From: a virus
IMG/VR virus record: IMGVR_UViG_3300017729_000037
Coordinates: 1 to 24,368 of that record
Strand: one strand, 5' to 3'
DNA length: 24,368 bases
Translations under genes and position numbers: made by a program
Shown: piece by piece, positions 1 through 7,921 of the stretch
Position numbering within the stretch: position 1 is the first letter of the stretch
How the letters are laid out: every line of letters starts with the position of its first letter
The notes under the pieces: model-generated
Seen by the model: the letters and a program-made list of their open reading frames with translations, nothing else
Told to the model about the DNA's origin: nothing
The model's database searches: none

Positions 1-560
1 AAGACGAGGACATTCGCAATGCTGTTATTGAGGAACTTAGTAATGAAGCTTTTGCTAATCGTCCAGAAACTGCTGGTGATTATCAGTTGCCGGAAACAAT
101 TGACGATCAAATGGCTACTGATAACGAACTTCTTAAATGGTGGTCTGATACTGCGTTTGAAAATGGGTACAGCCAAGAGCAGTTTGAAGAAGGCATTAAT
201 ATGTATGCTGAAGCTCTTAATGCTGATGTTCCTGATTATGATGCAGAGGTTTCCAAACTTGGTGACAATGCCGAAGCTAGGCAAGAAGCTGCTAGTTTAT
301 TTGCTAATCAGTTTTTTGAAGAACAGCATCTTTCAGCTATTGAACGCATGTGCGAAACCGCTGATGGTATTGAGGCATTAGAGTTTATGATGCAGTCAAT
401 GCAGCAAGGTGGGCCGTCTATTGATGGTCAGGCTGTAGCTACTGTTACTCAAGATCAATTAAATCAAATGATGTTAGACCCTCGGTATCACGACCCAGTT
501 AAACGAGATCAAACATTTATTGCTGAAGTAGATGCTGGCTTCAAGCGTTTATATGGATAA
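1..560 (+). CDS. Capsid scaffolding/assembly protein (T7 gp9-like), 5' end cut by window edge
   Basis: The reading frame is open from the first complete codon at position 3 to the TAA at 558-560, so the gene starts upstream of the window; the ATG at 111 is internal. The visible 185 residues are very acidic (repeated D/E) and predicted mainly helical. They hold a conserved-looking block, YQLPETIDDQ followed by LLKWWSDTAFENGYSQEQFEEG, a pattern typical of the C-terminal half of podovirus scaffolding proteins (T7 gp9/Phage_T7_Capsid family). Scaffolds guide procapsid assembly and leave before or during packaging. Position one gene ahead of the internal-protein and capsid genes fits this role. 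The family is recognised from composition, motif and gene order, so the assignment is good but not certain. Confidence 0.75.
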   Translation, partial: DEDIRNAVIEELSNEAFANRPETAGDYQLPETIDDQMATDNELLKWWSDTAFENGYSQEQFEEGINMYAEALNADVPDYDAEVSKLGDNAEARQEAASLFANQFFEEQHLSAIERMCETADGIEALEFMMQSMQQGGPSIDGQAVATVTQDQLNQMMLDPRYHDPVKRDQTFIAEVDAGFKRLYG

Positions 561-1071
561 GGAAGTTGGACGCATTGGGCGGCTATCATTAGTAGAGGCT
601 AGCTTGAATCACGCTAGAATGATCGCTGACAGCCTTAGAATGCATGACGCTAGAGAATGCCTCATATATGGCTTAACGCCATTAGAGGCTCTTATAGAGC
701 CGTTTACGGTAAAAGATAGCAGAACCTATGCTATAAAATTTAACGAAACTGTTATAGCTATGTGTGGAACTGTGCCTGTTTCAGAGGGTGTTGGCAGAGT
801 TTGGATGCTCGGTACTGGTGGCGTTAATGAAAACTATCGTATATTTTTGCGTGGCTGCAAGCCAGCAATAGATATATTGCAGGGCGAATATGAGGTTGTA
901 GAAAACTTTGTTCCGCAAGATCATGTTGATACAATCATGTGGCTAACATGGTGTGGTTTTATATTTGACGAAGAGGTTTATAATATTCACGGTCACAACA
1001 TGATGCGTTTTGTGCGTTGCAGAGAAAGAAAAAATAATGTTTATTACCTAGAACGGCCTGTAATGCATTGA
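553..1071 (+). CDS. Internal virion protein A-like (T7 gp13-like, GNAT-related fold)
   Basis: About 172 residues. The sequence around 'YGLTPLEALIEPF', a central 'VGRVWMLGTGG' and a C-terminal 'WLTWCGFIFDEEVYNIHGH' match the T7 gp13 family (DUF2833), whose members look like degenerate GNAT acetyltransferases. In T7 this protein is needed for virion assembly, acting with the internal core. The ATG at 553 overlaps the scaffold stop by 8 bases (ATGGATAA) and is my preferred start; an in-frame ATG at 532 would add seven residues. Neither start has a strong ribosome-binding site, so translation is probably coupled to the scaffold gene. In T7 gene 13 lies after gene 12; here it sits between scaffold and capsid. 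No catalytic role is claimed. Confidence 0.75.
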   Translation: MDKEVGRIGRLSLVEASLNHARMIADSLRMHDARECLIYGLTPLEALIEPFTVKDSRTYAIKFNETVIAMCGTVPVSEGVGRVWMLGTGGVNENYRIFLRGCKPAIDILQGEYEVVENFVPQDHVDTIMWLTWCGFIFDEEVYNIHGHNMMRFVRCRERKNNVYYLERPVMH

Positions 1072-1159
1072 GCGACCCATACGGACAATCGCATTGAAAG
1101 TGAAAAACAGACAACCGCAGTAAGTATATTAACCTTAATCCTATGAAGAGGACTGTAAA

Positions 1160-1972
1160 ATGGCGAATACAATTGACACCGCCTTTATTAAACAGTTTGA
1201 ATCAGAGGTTCACATGGCTTATCAGCGCATGGGTTCTAAACTGCGGAACACTGTGCGTACTGTATCAAGCGTTCGTGGGAACACTGTTCGATTCCAAAAG
1301 ATTGGAACAGGCTCTGCTTCAACTAAATCACGAAATGGTATGGTAACTCCAATGGAGTTGGCACACACCAACGTAGAAGCAACAATGTCTGATTTCTATG
1401 CTGCCGAGTATATCGACAAGCTAGATGAATTGAAGACAAACATTGATGAGCGTCAAGCTGTAGCAAAATCTGCTGCCGCTGCTCTTGGTCGTAAGACTGA
1501 TGAGATTCTTATCACTGCTATGGATGCTGGTGCGAACTCAACTCAAATTAGCGGAACTGGTGCTGCTCTTACAAAAGCAAACCTGTTAACTCTTTTTGAA
1601 ACATTTGGTTCAGCTAACATCCCAGAAGATGGTGGGCGTTATCTTGCGATGCACCCAGCAGGTTATGCTGACTTGTTCAACATTACTGAGTTTGCTTCAA
1701 GTGACTTTGTTGGTGAGCAAAACCTACCATTTGCTGGCGGCATGACAATGAAAGAATTTCTTGGCTTCAAGATTTTCTCTACATCAGCCGTTACTGCTGG
1801 TAAAAATATGGCGTACCACACATCATCTATTGGGCTTGGTATCGGTGCAGACGTTACGACTGAACTGAATTATGTCCCAGAGCGTGTGTCACACCTTGCA
1901 ACCTCAATGATGTCCATGGGTTCTATTGTTATTGATGACAATGGTATCTATGAAGTCCTTGACAACAACTAG
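1160..1972 (+). CDS. Major capsid protein (HK97-fold inferred)
   Basis: 270 residues beginning MANTIDTAFIKQFESEV. The start is supported by AGAGGA about 8 bases upstream. The order of elements is that of podovirus coat proteins: an N-terminal helical arm with 'FESEVHMAYQRMGSKLRNTV', an early 'GNTVRFQKIG' strand, the region around 'LDELKTNIDERQAVAKSAAAALGRKTDE' (spine helix), and a C-terminal 'RVSHLATSMMSMGSIVIDDNGI' that matches the usual end of such proteins. It is shorter than T7 gp10A (about 345 residues) and not an obvious close relative; it resembles coat proteins of marine podoviruses. The 88-base gap upstream has a TATATT at 1125-1130 but no convincing -35. The HK97 fold is inferred from family and position. 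Confidence 0.85.
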   Translation: MANTIDTAFIKQFESEVHMAYQRMGSKLRNTVRTVSSVRGNTVRFQKIGTGSASTKSRNGMVTPMELAHTNVEATMSDFYAAEYIDKLDELKTNIDERQAVAKSAAAALGRKTDEILITAMDAGANSTQISGTGAALTKANLLTLFETFGSANIPEDGGRYLAMHPAGYADLFNITEFASSDFVGEQNLPFAGGMTMKEFLGFKIFSTSAVTAGKNMAYHTSSIGLGIGADVTTELNYVPERVSHLATSMMSMGSIVIDDNGIYEVLDNN

Positions 1973-1983
1973 GAGGATTAGAC

Positions 1984-2247
1984 ATGGCATACGCAGCATC
2001 TGGTCTTAATCGTCTTGCAGGGGCGTCTAATGGCAATCTGTGGTTTTATACTACCGCAGACGCTATTGCTACTGTGAACACAGAAGGTTACTTTAATAAC
2101 GCAGCAAACATGCTTAATGTTCGCGATGTTATTATTGTAGCTGACACAAACACACCAACAACAAGTTTTGTTAGTGTGCTTTCTAATACTGGTTCTGTTG
2201 TAGATGTATCTAATGGTACAGCTATAGCTGAAACAGACTCAGACTAA
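1984..2247 (+). CDS. Small head-associated (possible decoration) protein
   Basis: 87 residues, no signal peptide or membrane segment. The composition (Ala, Asn, Thr and Val rich, alternating beta-like pattern, e.g. 'VRDVIIVADTNTPTTSFVSVL') suggests a small beta protein. It starts 11 bases after the capsid stop behind a very strong AGGAGG (1972-1977), so it should be made in large amounts like the coat protein. A highly translated small protein directly after the coat gene is commonly a head decoration or stabilising protein, and this is inferred here from position and expression signal only. Its stop codon overlaps the Shine-Dalgarno of the next gene, which lies next to an unusual hairpin. 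Confidence 0.6.
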   Translation: MAYAASGLNRLAGASNGNLWFYTTADAIATVNTEGYFNNAANMLNVRDVIIVADTNTPTTSFVSVLSNTGSVVDVSNGTAIAETDSD

Positions 2248-2291
2248 AGGAGTAGGGGGGTCAAGGTATTAACTTACCCCCCTAACCACAC
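2246..2291 (+). promoter_or_regulatory. Ribosome-binding site with hairpin between Shine-Dalgarno and ATG
   Basis: The only good Shine-Dalgarno for the gp11-like gene, AAAGGAG (2246-2252), lies 39 bases before the ATG at 2292. The bases between hold an inverted repeat: TAGGGGGGT (2253-2261) pairs perfectly with ACCCCCCTA (2276-2284), and AAG (2263-2265) pairs with CTT (2273-2275) past one bulged C, leaving a 7-base loop. The stem begins on the base after the Shine-Dalgarno and ends 7 bases before the ATG, so folding gives normal spacing. No U-run follows the stem, which argues against a simple intrinsic terminator. The pairing is seen directly; the function is inferred. Confidence 0.65.
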
Positions 2292-2885
2292 ATGGCACTT
2301 GTAAGCACAACGGCTAATTCGCCAATTGATATTTGTAGTAGAGCATTAATTTTAATTGGTGCTGACCCAATTACTTCATTTGATGATGGAAATACAGAAG
2401 CCTTAGTTGCTGTCAATATGTATGAAGATGTTGCTAGAGCATCTTTAGTAAACTCTCGTTGGAGATTTGCCACAAACCAAGCTGTTTTAAATTTATTAAG
2501 TTCTGCCCCTACTGGCAGATATGATCGTGCTTACCAGCTTCCGAGTGATACTCTTATGCTTCATGCTGTTACAGTAAGCGATTTACCTATTGATTATCAG
2601 ATTTACGGAAACAAAGTTTTTTCAGATACTGACCCAGCAGATGTTGTAGTTGCTGACTATACTTTTAGAGCAGAAGAGCAAGACTGGCCTTCTTACTTTA
2701 CAATTGCTGTTGAGTATTCCTTAGCAGTTGTATTTGCTACATCAATTGCAAGAGACTCTACACTTGCAACTCTAATGCAAAGCCAAGGCCAAAACGCTAT
2801 GGCAAAAGCAAGAAGTCTGGACTCACAGCAGCAGACTTCAAGAAAACTTACAACATCTAGGTTTATTGCCGAAAGGCGCAGTTAA
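2292..2885 (+). CDS. Tail tubular protein A / head-to-tail adaptor (T7 gp11-like)
   Basis: 197 residues, almost the same length as T7 gp11 (196). The N-terminal 'SPIDICSRALILIGADPITSFDDG' is the family's typical opening, followed by a helical region 'YEDVARASLVNSRWRFATNQA', a beta segment ending in 'YQLPSDTLMLHAV', and a C-terminal helical part. In T7-like virions a ring of this protein joins portal to nozzle and gives the attachment surface for fibres. No in-frame start lies between the stop at 2283-2285 and the ATG at 2292, and the family motif begins ten residues in, so this start is secure. Translation probably depends on the hairpin-bridged Shine-Dalgarno just upstream. The stop overlaps the next ATG (TAATG). 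Confidence 0.9.
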   Translation: MALVSTTANSPIDICSRALILIGADPITSFDDGNTEALVAVNMYEDVARASLVNSRWRFATNQAVLNLLSSAPTGRYDRAYQLPSDTLMLHAVTVSDLPIDYQIYGNKVFSDTDPADVVVADYTFRAEEQDWPSYFTIAVEYSLAVVFATSIARDSTLATLMQSQGQNAMAKARSLDSQQQTSRKLTTSRFIAERRS

Positions 2886-5149
2886 TGGCTAGAGTCAGGG
2901 TTCCTATTACCAACTTTCAGTATGGTGAAGTTAGCCCATCTCTTGTGTCCAGAACAGATACAAAAGTTTATTCAAACTCTGCAAAATCTGTTGAAAACTT
3001 TTTTCTTAGAAACGAAGGTGGCTTGCTAAAACGCTTTGGTACTAAGCGTATTTATGAGTTTGACACAACACTAGACACAGATAAATTTCAGCAACATAGG
3101 ATTGTTCCTTTTATTTTTTCTGATGATGAGCGTTATGTAATTTCACTTGAGCATCAAAAAATTAGATGTTTCCAAATCAACCCTACTACTGGTGCTATTT
3201 CTTTAGTGGCTACTGTAACACAAGATGTTGATAGTGCTGCCCTGCCTATTACTCACGATATTTTGCATGAAATTACATTTGCTCAATCAGGTGATGTAAT
3301 GTTTCTTGCTCATAATACATTTATGATTCGCAAGTTAGTGCGTACCAGTTTAACAGCTTTTCAAGTTGAGACTTATCAATTTGCTGAAAGTGCAGATGGG
3401 TACAGAGTTAACCAGCCTTATTATCCTTTTCAAGATTTAACAGTAACTCTTGATCCTTCAGCTTCAACAGGGAATGGAATTACCCTAACTACTAGCGCAA
3501 GTTATTTTGACACAACAGGAACGCAATCAGGTGGTAATTACGCCAGTTCTAAGCATATTGGAATTGTTTTGCGTTATCACGATAACGAAGTTTTGATTAC
3601 CTCTGTTCAATCAGCAACACAAGCAACAGGCAATATTACTAACGAGTTGCTTGTTCATCTTGATGTTGATGCTCTTGAAACAACAGAAGGTATAGCTGAT
3701 GTTGAGATGACCTTCCCTTTGCATGGATTGTCTACAGGTGACTCAATTGTAATTTCAGAAGCTGGTGCTGTAGGTGGGATTGCTAGGAATCAAATCAATG
3801 GAACTAGGTCAGTACAAGAAATTATTGATGAAAATGTAATTGTGTTTACAGCGGGGGCAAACGCATCTAGCTCTACTGTAGGTGGAGGCTCACCAAAGGT
3901 AGTAACGCACGCGCCAACAACACAATGGAGCGAACAGTCTTACTCTGCATTACGCGGCTTCCCAGCGGCAGTAGCATTCCACGAAAATAGATTATGGTTT
4001 GGTGGCACTATTTCACAGCCTGACGGATTGTGGGGCAGTAAAAGCTCTGAGTATTTTAACTTTGATGTAGGTGATGCTGAAGATAATGATGCGCTTGATC
4101 TAACTGCTAGCATTGGTGAGATTAACTCAATACGTCACATTGTATCTAACCGTGATCTACAAGTGTTTACCTCAACATCAGAATTTTACATTCCATCATT
4201 TGTTGAAAAACCTATTACAGCAACTAATGCTAGGATTAAAAGGCAAACACCATTTGGCGCAAGTTATGTAAAACCATTTTCGTTTGATGGTGCAACTATG
4301 TATGTACAGAAGCATGGCTCTGTTGTTCGTGAGTTTGTTTATTCAGATGCAGAAGGCGCTTATGTTGCTAATGGTATTAGTCAGCTTTCATCACATTTAA
4401 TTAACAACCCAATTCAAATGTCTGTGCTTAATGGCGCAATCAATCGTCCAGAATCATACGCTTTCTTTGTAAATCAAAATGGTGAGATTGCATTGCTTAC
4501 ATCTAACAGGGCTGAAGAACGTGCTGGCTGGGCTAAGTTTACTACTAAAGGCAAGTTTCATTCTATTTGCACTGTTGATGATCGTGTATTTCTTGTAGGC
4601 CTGTATGATACTGGCGCAGGCACAAAAAAATATATTCTTACAGAATTTGATTCTAATTTAAATTTAGATTTTTCTAATACGTTTACTGGTGTTGCCGGTG
4701 TGTTCGATGTGTCTGCTCATTTCCAAAATGGTGCTGTAGTTGATGTAGTTGATGATACAGATTACATAGGCCAGTTTACTGTAGCTGGCGGGAATGTTGA
4801 TGTATCTGCTGTGTCTGAAATAACAAGCGCAGAAATCGGTTATTCATTTACTGTAAGCGCAGAAACATTACCTATTGATGCTAATGTTCAAGGTGGCCCA
4901 TTAACTGGAAACCCTCGCTCTGTTAACAGGGTAATACTTGATGTGCTAGATACTTTATCTCTTACGGTAAATGGTAAACAACTTGTAATTCGGCGTGTTG
5001 GTGACGATTTAAGTTTGGATCGTGTGGCAATTCAAGGCAAACAGGAGTTTCGTTTGCTTGGTTACAGCAAAGACCCAACAATTAAAATAACTCAAAGCGC
5101 ACCGTTGTCACTACAAATCAATGGAATTATTGCAGAGGTGTCATTCTAA
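2885..5149 (+). CDS. Tail tubular protein B / nozzle (T7 gp12-like)
   Basis: 754 residues (T7 gp12 is 794). The opening 'VPITNFQYGEVSPSLVSRTDTKVYSNSAKSVENF' and the following 'GGLLKRFGTKRIYEFD' are characteristic of the gp12 family: phage proteins that begin by declaring a measured 'few holes' beta-propeller. Later segments such as 'FHENRLWFGGTISQPDGLWGSKSSEYFNFDVG' and 'DLQVFTSTSEFYIP' are also typical of the propeller blades. The protein forms the distal nozzle of the short tail and closes the DNA channel. It is coupled by a TAATG overlap to the genes on both sides (2883-2887 and 5147-5151), so the adaptor, nozzle and first ejection protein are made as a block. Identification is confident from sequence pattern, length and order. 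Confidence 0.9.
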   Translation: MARVRVPITNFQYGEVSPSLVSRTDTKVYSNSAKSVENFFLRNEGGLLKRFGTKRIYEFDTTLDTDKFQQHRIVPFIFSDDERYVISLEHQKIRCFQINPTTGAISLVATVTQDVDSAALPITHDILHEITFAQSGDVMFLAHNTFMIRKLVRTSLTAFQVETYQFAESADGYRVNQPYYPFQDLTVTLDPSASTGNGITLTTSASYFDTTGTQSGGNYASSKHIGIVLRYHDNEVLITSVQSATQATGNITNELLVHLDVDALETTEGIADVEMTFPLHGLSTGDSIVISEAGAVGGIARNQINGTRSVQEIIDENVIVFTAGANASSSTVGGGSPKVVTHAPTTQWSEQSYSALRGFPAAVAFHENRLWFGGTISQPDGLWGSKSSEYFNFDVGDAEDNDALDLTASIGEINSIRHIVSNRDLQVFTSTSEFYIPSFVEKPITATNARIKRQTPFGASYVKPFSFDGATMYVQKHGSVVREFVYSDAEGAYVANGISQLSSHLINNPIQMSVLNGAINRPESYAFFVNQNGEIALLTSNRAEERAGWAKFTTKGKFHSICTVDDRVFLVGLYDTGAGTKKYILTEFDSNLNLDFSNTFTGVAGVFDVSAHFQNGAVVDVVDDTDYIGQFTVAGGNVDVSAVSEITSAEIGYSFTVSAETLPIDANVQGGPLTGNPRSVNRVILDVLDTLSLTVNGKQLVIRRVGDDLSLDRVAIQGKQEFRLLGYSKDPTIKITQSAPLSLQINGIIAEVSF

Positions 5150-5586
5150 TGTTTCAATTACTAGGTACAGCATTTAGCGCGTTTGCTTCCATTCAAGCTG
5201 GTCAAGCTCAAAGAAGGGCTGAAGAAGCGCAAGCTTTACAGTATGAGCAAGAAAAACGTCAGAATGAAATTGAGACTTTGCAGCGTCACAATGATCGTCT
5301 TGCATCTTATGACTCAGCTAGAGCAGCTAACCTTGCTTGGTTTACTTTTGCTGGCAGAGATATAACCAGTGATCGCTCTGTTAAAGCTTTCTTAGATAAG
5401 CAGCGTGAAGTTGCGTTTACTGATGTCTCTCGTTCTGACAAGCAGGGTTATGCTGAAGGATCACAACTTGCTATGCAGGCGCAAGTAGCAAGGCAGCGCG
5501 GTCGCGCTGCGTCTACGGCTGGAATGATTAAAGGGTTTTCAACCATTGCAAGTGGTTTGCACAACTACAATTTGACGAAAGTGTAG
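5149..5586 (+). CDS. Internal virion protein B-like (T7 gp14-like)
   Basis: 145 residues. A short hydrophobic N-terminus 'LLGTAFSAFASIQAG' leads into a long Gln, Glu and Arg rich helix 'QAQRRAEEAQALQYEQEKRQ', then 'FTFAGRDITSDRSVKAFLDK' and a helical C-terminus. This layout is that of T7 gp14 (196 residues), an ejected protein that enters the host envelope at the start of infection, and relatives in marine podoviruses. It is shorter than T7 gp14. The order gp12-like, gp14-like, gp15-like, gp16-like is as in T7 except that the gp13-like gene has moved. The ATG overlaps the upstream stop by one base. Confidence 0.75.
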   Translation: MFQLLGTAFSAFASIQAGQAQRRAEEAQALQYEQEKRQNEIETLQRHNDRLASYDSARAANLAWFTFAGRDITSDRSVKAFLDKQREVAFTDVSRSDKQGYAEGSQLAMQAQVARQRGRAASTAGMIKGFSTIASGLHNYNLTKV

Positions 5587-5593
5587 ATGTGAT

Positions 5594-7921
5594 ATGGCAG
5601 TAATTAGAGAAAAACAACAGTTTAGAAACTCACGCATAGGCGTAGTTCGCATGGATACTGGCGAAAGTCAGATGTGGCAAACTGTTGCGTCTGCTGCTGA
5701 CTCCTTAACTCAGCAAGCTTTTAAGCAGGCCTCTGTAGAGGCGCAGAACAAAGGCAAGGAGTTTGCAGAATCTGTTGGCGAGGAGTCATTAAGAACAATC
5801 GACCCAGCTACAGGCAAGCCTCAGGCGTTTAAAGCACCAACAAGCTTTGGAACTATTGCTCAAGCTGCTTATGAAGAGACTCTTGATCGTAGATACATAC
5901 GCACTGTTGATAGAGAAATAAGAGACAAAGCAAACGAAACATATCTTAAGTATGAGTTTGATCCGCAGGGTGTGGAGAAATACTCACAGGTAATGGAAGA
6001 CTATGTTGGCGGAATGACCAAGAACGCTGACAAGCGTTTTGAAGGAATTGTTCGTGACACAGGCGCAGCTTATATTGCCAGCACAAAATTCAATCTTATG
6101 CAGAAGCGCAATCTTAGAATCAAAGAAGCTGAACAGATTGCACAAAGAGATGATGCAAAAGACAACGCTTCATTTATTGAGTCTATGGCTGAAAATGTAG
6201 ATTGGAGTTTGCCTGATTCACAAGGCCACAGAGATGTTGAAGACATGTACATGGAAGGGGTTGCTGGTCAAAGAGCAGCAAATGTTGCTGGTTTAATTTC
6301 TGATGCACAATTTGAGGCAAACGTAGGTGTAATGCGTAGAGCATTGCCTAAAGCGATACTGTCAAAGATGATTAATTTTGATACTGTGTATGAAAAAGAA
6401 GATGGCAGCACAGTTCAAATAAACTCTGATGTAGCTCTTTCTATAGAAAACTCACTAAAAACTAATAGGGTTCTTGATGAAGTGCCTACAGCTTTGAAGC
6501 CTCAAGTTCAAAGAATACTTGATTCAGAGGCTTATGATAAAGATCGTGACAACATAGCTCGACATGTTACAGCACTAAGAACAAATCTAAGCCTCAAAGA
6601 ATCAGATGCTGTTAAGCTAACAGCGTTTCAAAAGACTGTGCTTAATGTTGCCGAAGAAGGTTTTGTTGTTGACACAAATGACTCGCAAGTAAAAAAAGCT
6701 GGCGATGTTTTAATAGCAAATGAAGTTGATAGTTTAGACCCAGCAAGGCCTAACATGGTTCCTTATTTTACAAGCGAAGAGTCTACAAAAGAAGATGCGC
6801 CTTGGAAAATCATGGTTGCAGGAAAAGGCATTATAACTGAGGGCATGGAGCTAACGCTAAAAAGAATTTACAGGCTTGAAGGCATGACTAAAGAACAAAT
6901 AGAAATTGGTTTAAGTCATTATGATTATTTAGCTAATGTAAATATTGCAGGTTCTACTGTTAACAAAACATTAGACACAACTTTGTCAAACGATGAAAAC
7001 GCATTCTTACGCACACTAAGCTATGTAACTAGAGTTGGTGGCTCTGAAAACATTGTTGAGTTTGCCGCTAAGTTAAAAGAAAACATGCAGAATACATCGG
7101 CTGTAAATGACAGAGTTAAGTCAGTCCTTGGTGATGGTGATAAAGACAAAAAATCGGCTAACGATCTTTTAAATGCTTATCTTCAAGGCGATAACGACAT
7201 AAATGAATCAACTGCATTTGGAACTGATTACCAAATGGTTGAAACTGTAAAGCCGTATGTAAAGCATTTGATTATGTCTGGTGTTGGAAAAGAAGATTTA
7301 AACGAACAGTTAAACGAAATGTTTGAAACATCTTACATTAATACTGTTGGTGTTGTTGTCGATAGATACAACTCCCAGATAGATAAGTCTATGTTTGCGT
7401 TGCCAAGATTGCTGCCAGACTATGCGGAAAGGCAGGCTTTTTATAGTAACGCTACAGAATTAGTCCAAACCTTAAGCGGTAAAAATTTTTTAATGCGTGA
7501 AAAAGGTCAGTACATAGGCATCGAAAAAGACCGACAGATAAAACTTGTGCCAATGACAACAAGCGCATTTCAGCCTGATGTATTACCGTTAGAATACAAA
7601 ATAGATGATGACTTATCAGAAGAAGGGTTTGTTACAAGAAGCTCGTCACTGCAAACATTCCAATATATTGCTCATTACGTTGATGATGATGGTCAACTTA
7701 GAATGATCCCAGATAAAAACGGTAGTCCAATATTTATAGGCACAGAGTTGGCTTATGAAGACATTGCCAACATAAGAAAAGCGCAATCACAAGATGAAAT
7801 GTATGATGCTAATAAAAAAACATTAAGAAAAATAGAAATAAGTAGGCTAACTAAAGCTCGTATTGATAGGAATGTTGAGGCTTTAAGTAATATAGCGTCG
7901 CCATTTAAAGGTGATGATTAA
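5594..7921 (+). CDS. Internal virion (ejection) protein C-like (T7 gp15-like)
   Basis: 775 residues (T7 gp15 is 747), soluble and highly charged, mostly helical, with no signal peptide or membrane segment. I recognise it by size, composition and position between the gp14-like and gp16-like genes. Its opening 'FRNSRIGVVRMDTGESQMWQTVASAADSLTQQAF' is of the kind that starts gp15-type proteins in marine podoviruses. In T7 this protein is part of the internal core and of the trans-periplasmic channel that carries the genome into the cell. The stop TAA overlaps the next ATG by one base. No enzymatic motif was seen. Confidence 0.75.
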   Translation: MAVIREKQQFRNSRIGVVRMDTGESQMWQTVASAADSLTQQAFKQASVEAQNKGKEFAESVGEESLRTIDPATGKPQAFKAPTSFGTIAQAAYEETLDRRYIRTVDREIRDKANETYLKYEFDPQGVEKYSQVMEDYVGGMTKNADKRFEGIVRDTGAAYIASTKFNLMQKRNLRIKEAEQIAQRDDAKDNASFIESMAENVDWSLPDSQGHRDVEDMYMEGVAGQRAANVAGLISDAQFEANVGVMRRALPKAILSKMINFDTVYEKEDGSTVQINSDVALSIENSLKTNRVLDEVPTALKPQVQRILDSEAYDKDRDNIARHVTALRTNLSLKESDAVKLTAFQKTVLNVAEEGFVVDTNDSQVKKAGDVLIANEVDSLDPARPNMVPYFTSEESTKEDAPWKIMVAGKGIITEGMELTLKRIYRLEGMTKEQIEIGLSHYDYLANVNIAGSTVNKTLDTTLSNDENAFLRTLSYVTRVGGSENIVEFAAKLKENMQNTSAVNDRVKSVLGDGDKDKKSANDLLNAYLQGDNDINESTAFGTDYQMVETVKPYVKHLIMSGVGKEDLNEQLNEMFETSYINTVGVVVDRYNSQIDKSMFALPRLLPDYAERQAFYSNATELVQTLSGKNFLMREKGQYIGIEKDRQIKLVPMTTSAFQPDVLPLEYKIDDDLSEEGFVTRSSSLQTFQYIAHYVDDDGQLRMIPDKNGSPIFIGTELAYEDIANIRKAQSQDEMYDANKKTLRKIEISRLTKARIDRNVEALSNIASPFKGDD

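Noticed and set aside
19-381. Plus-strand ORF of 120 codons at the left edge
   Set aside because: Leu/Lys-rich shadow of the scaffold frame, which runs open from the window edge with clear family motifs.
1072-1159. Dedicated capsid-gene promoter
   Set aside because: TATATT at 1125-1130 is a possible -10 but no -35 with 16-18 base spacing was convincing; the late genes may be read through from upstream.
2253-2284. Simple intrinsic terminator after the capsid genes (T-phi equivalent)
   Set aside because: The stem is strong but no U-run follows; it also sits precisely between a Shine-Dalgarno and its ATG, which fits a translational role better. Partial attenuation is not excluded.
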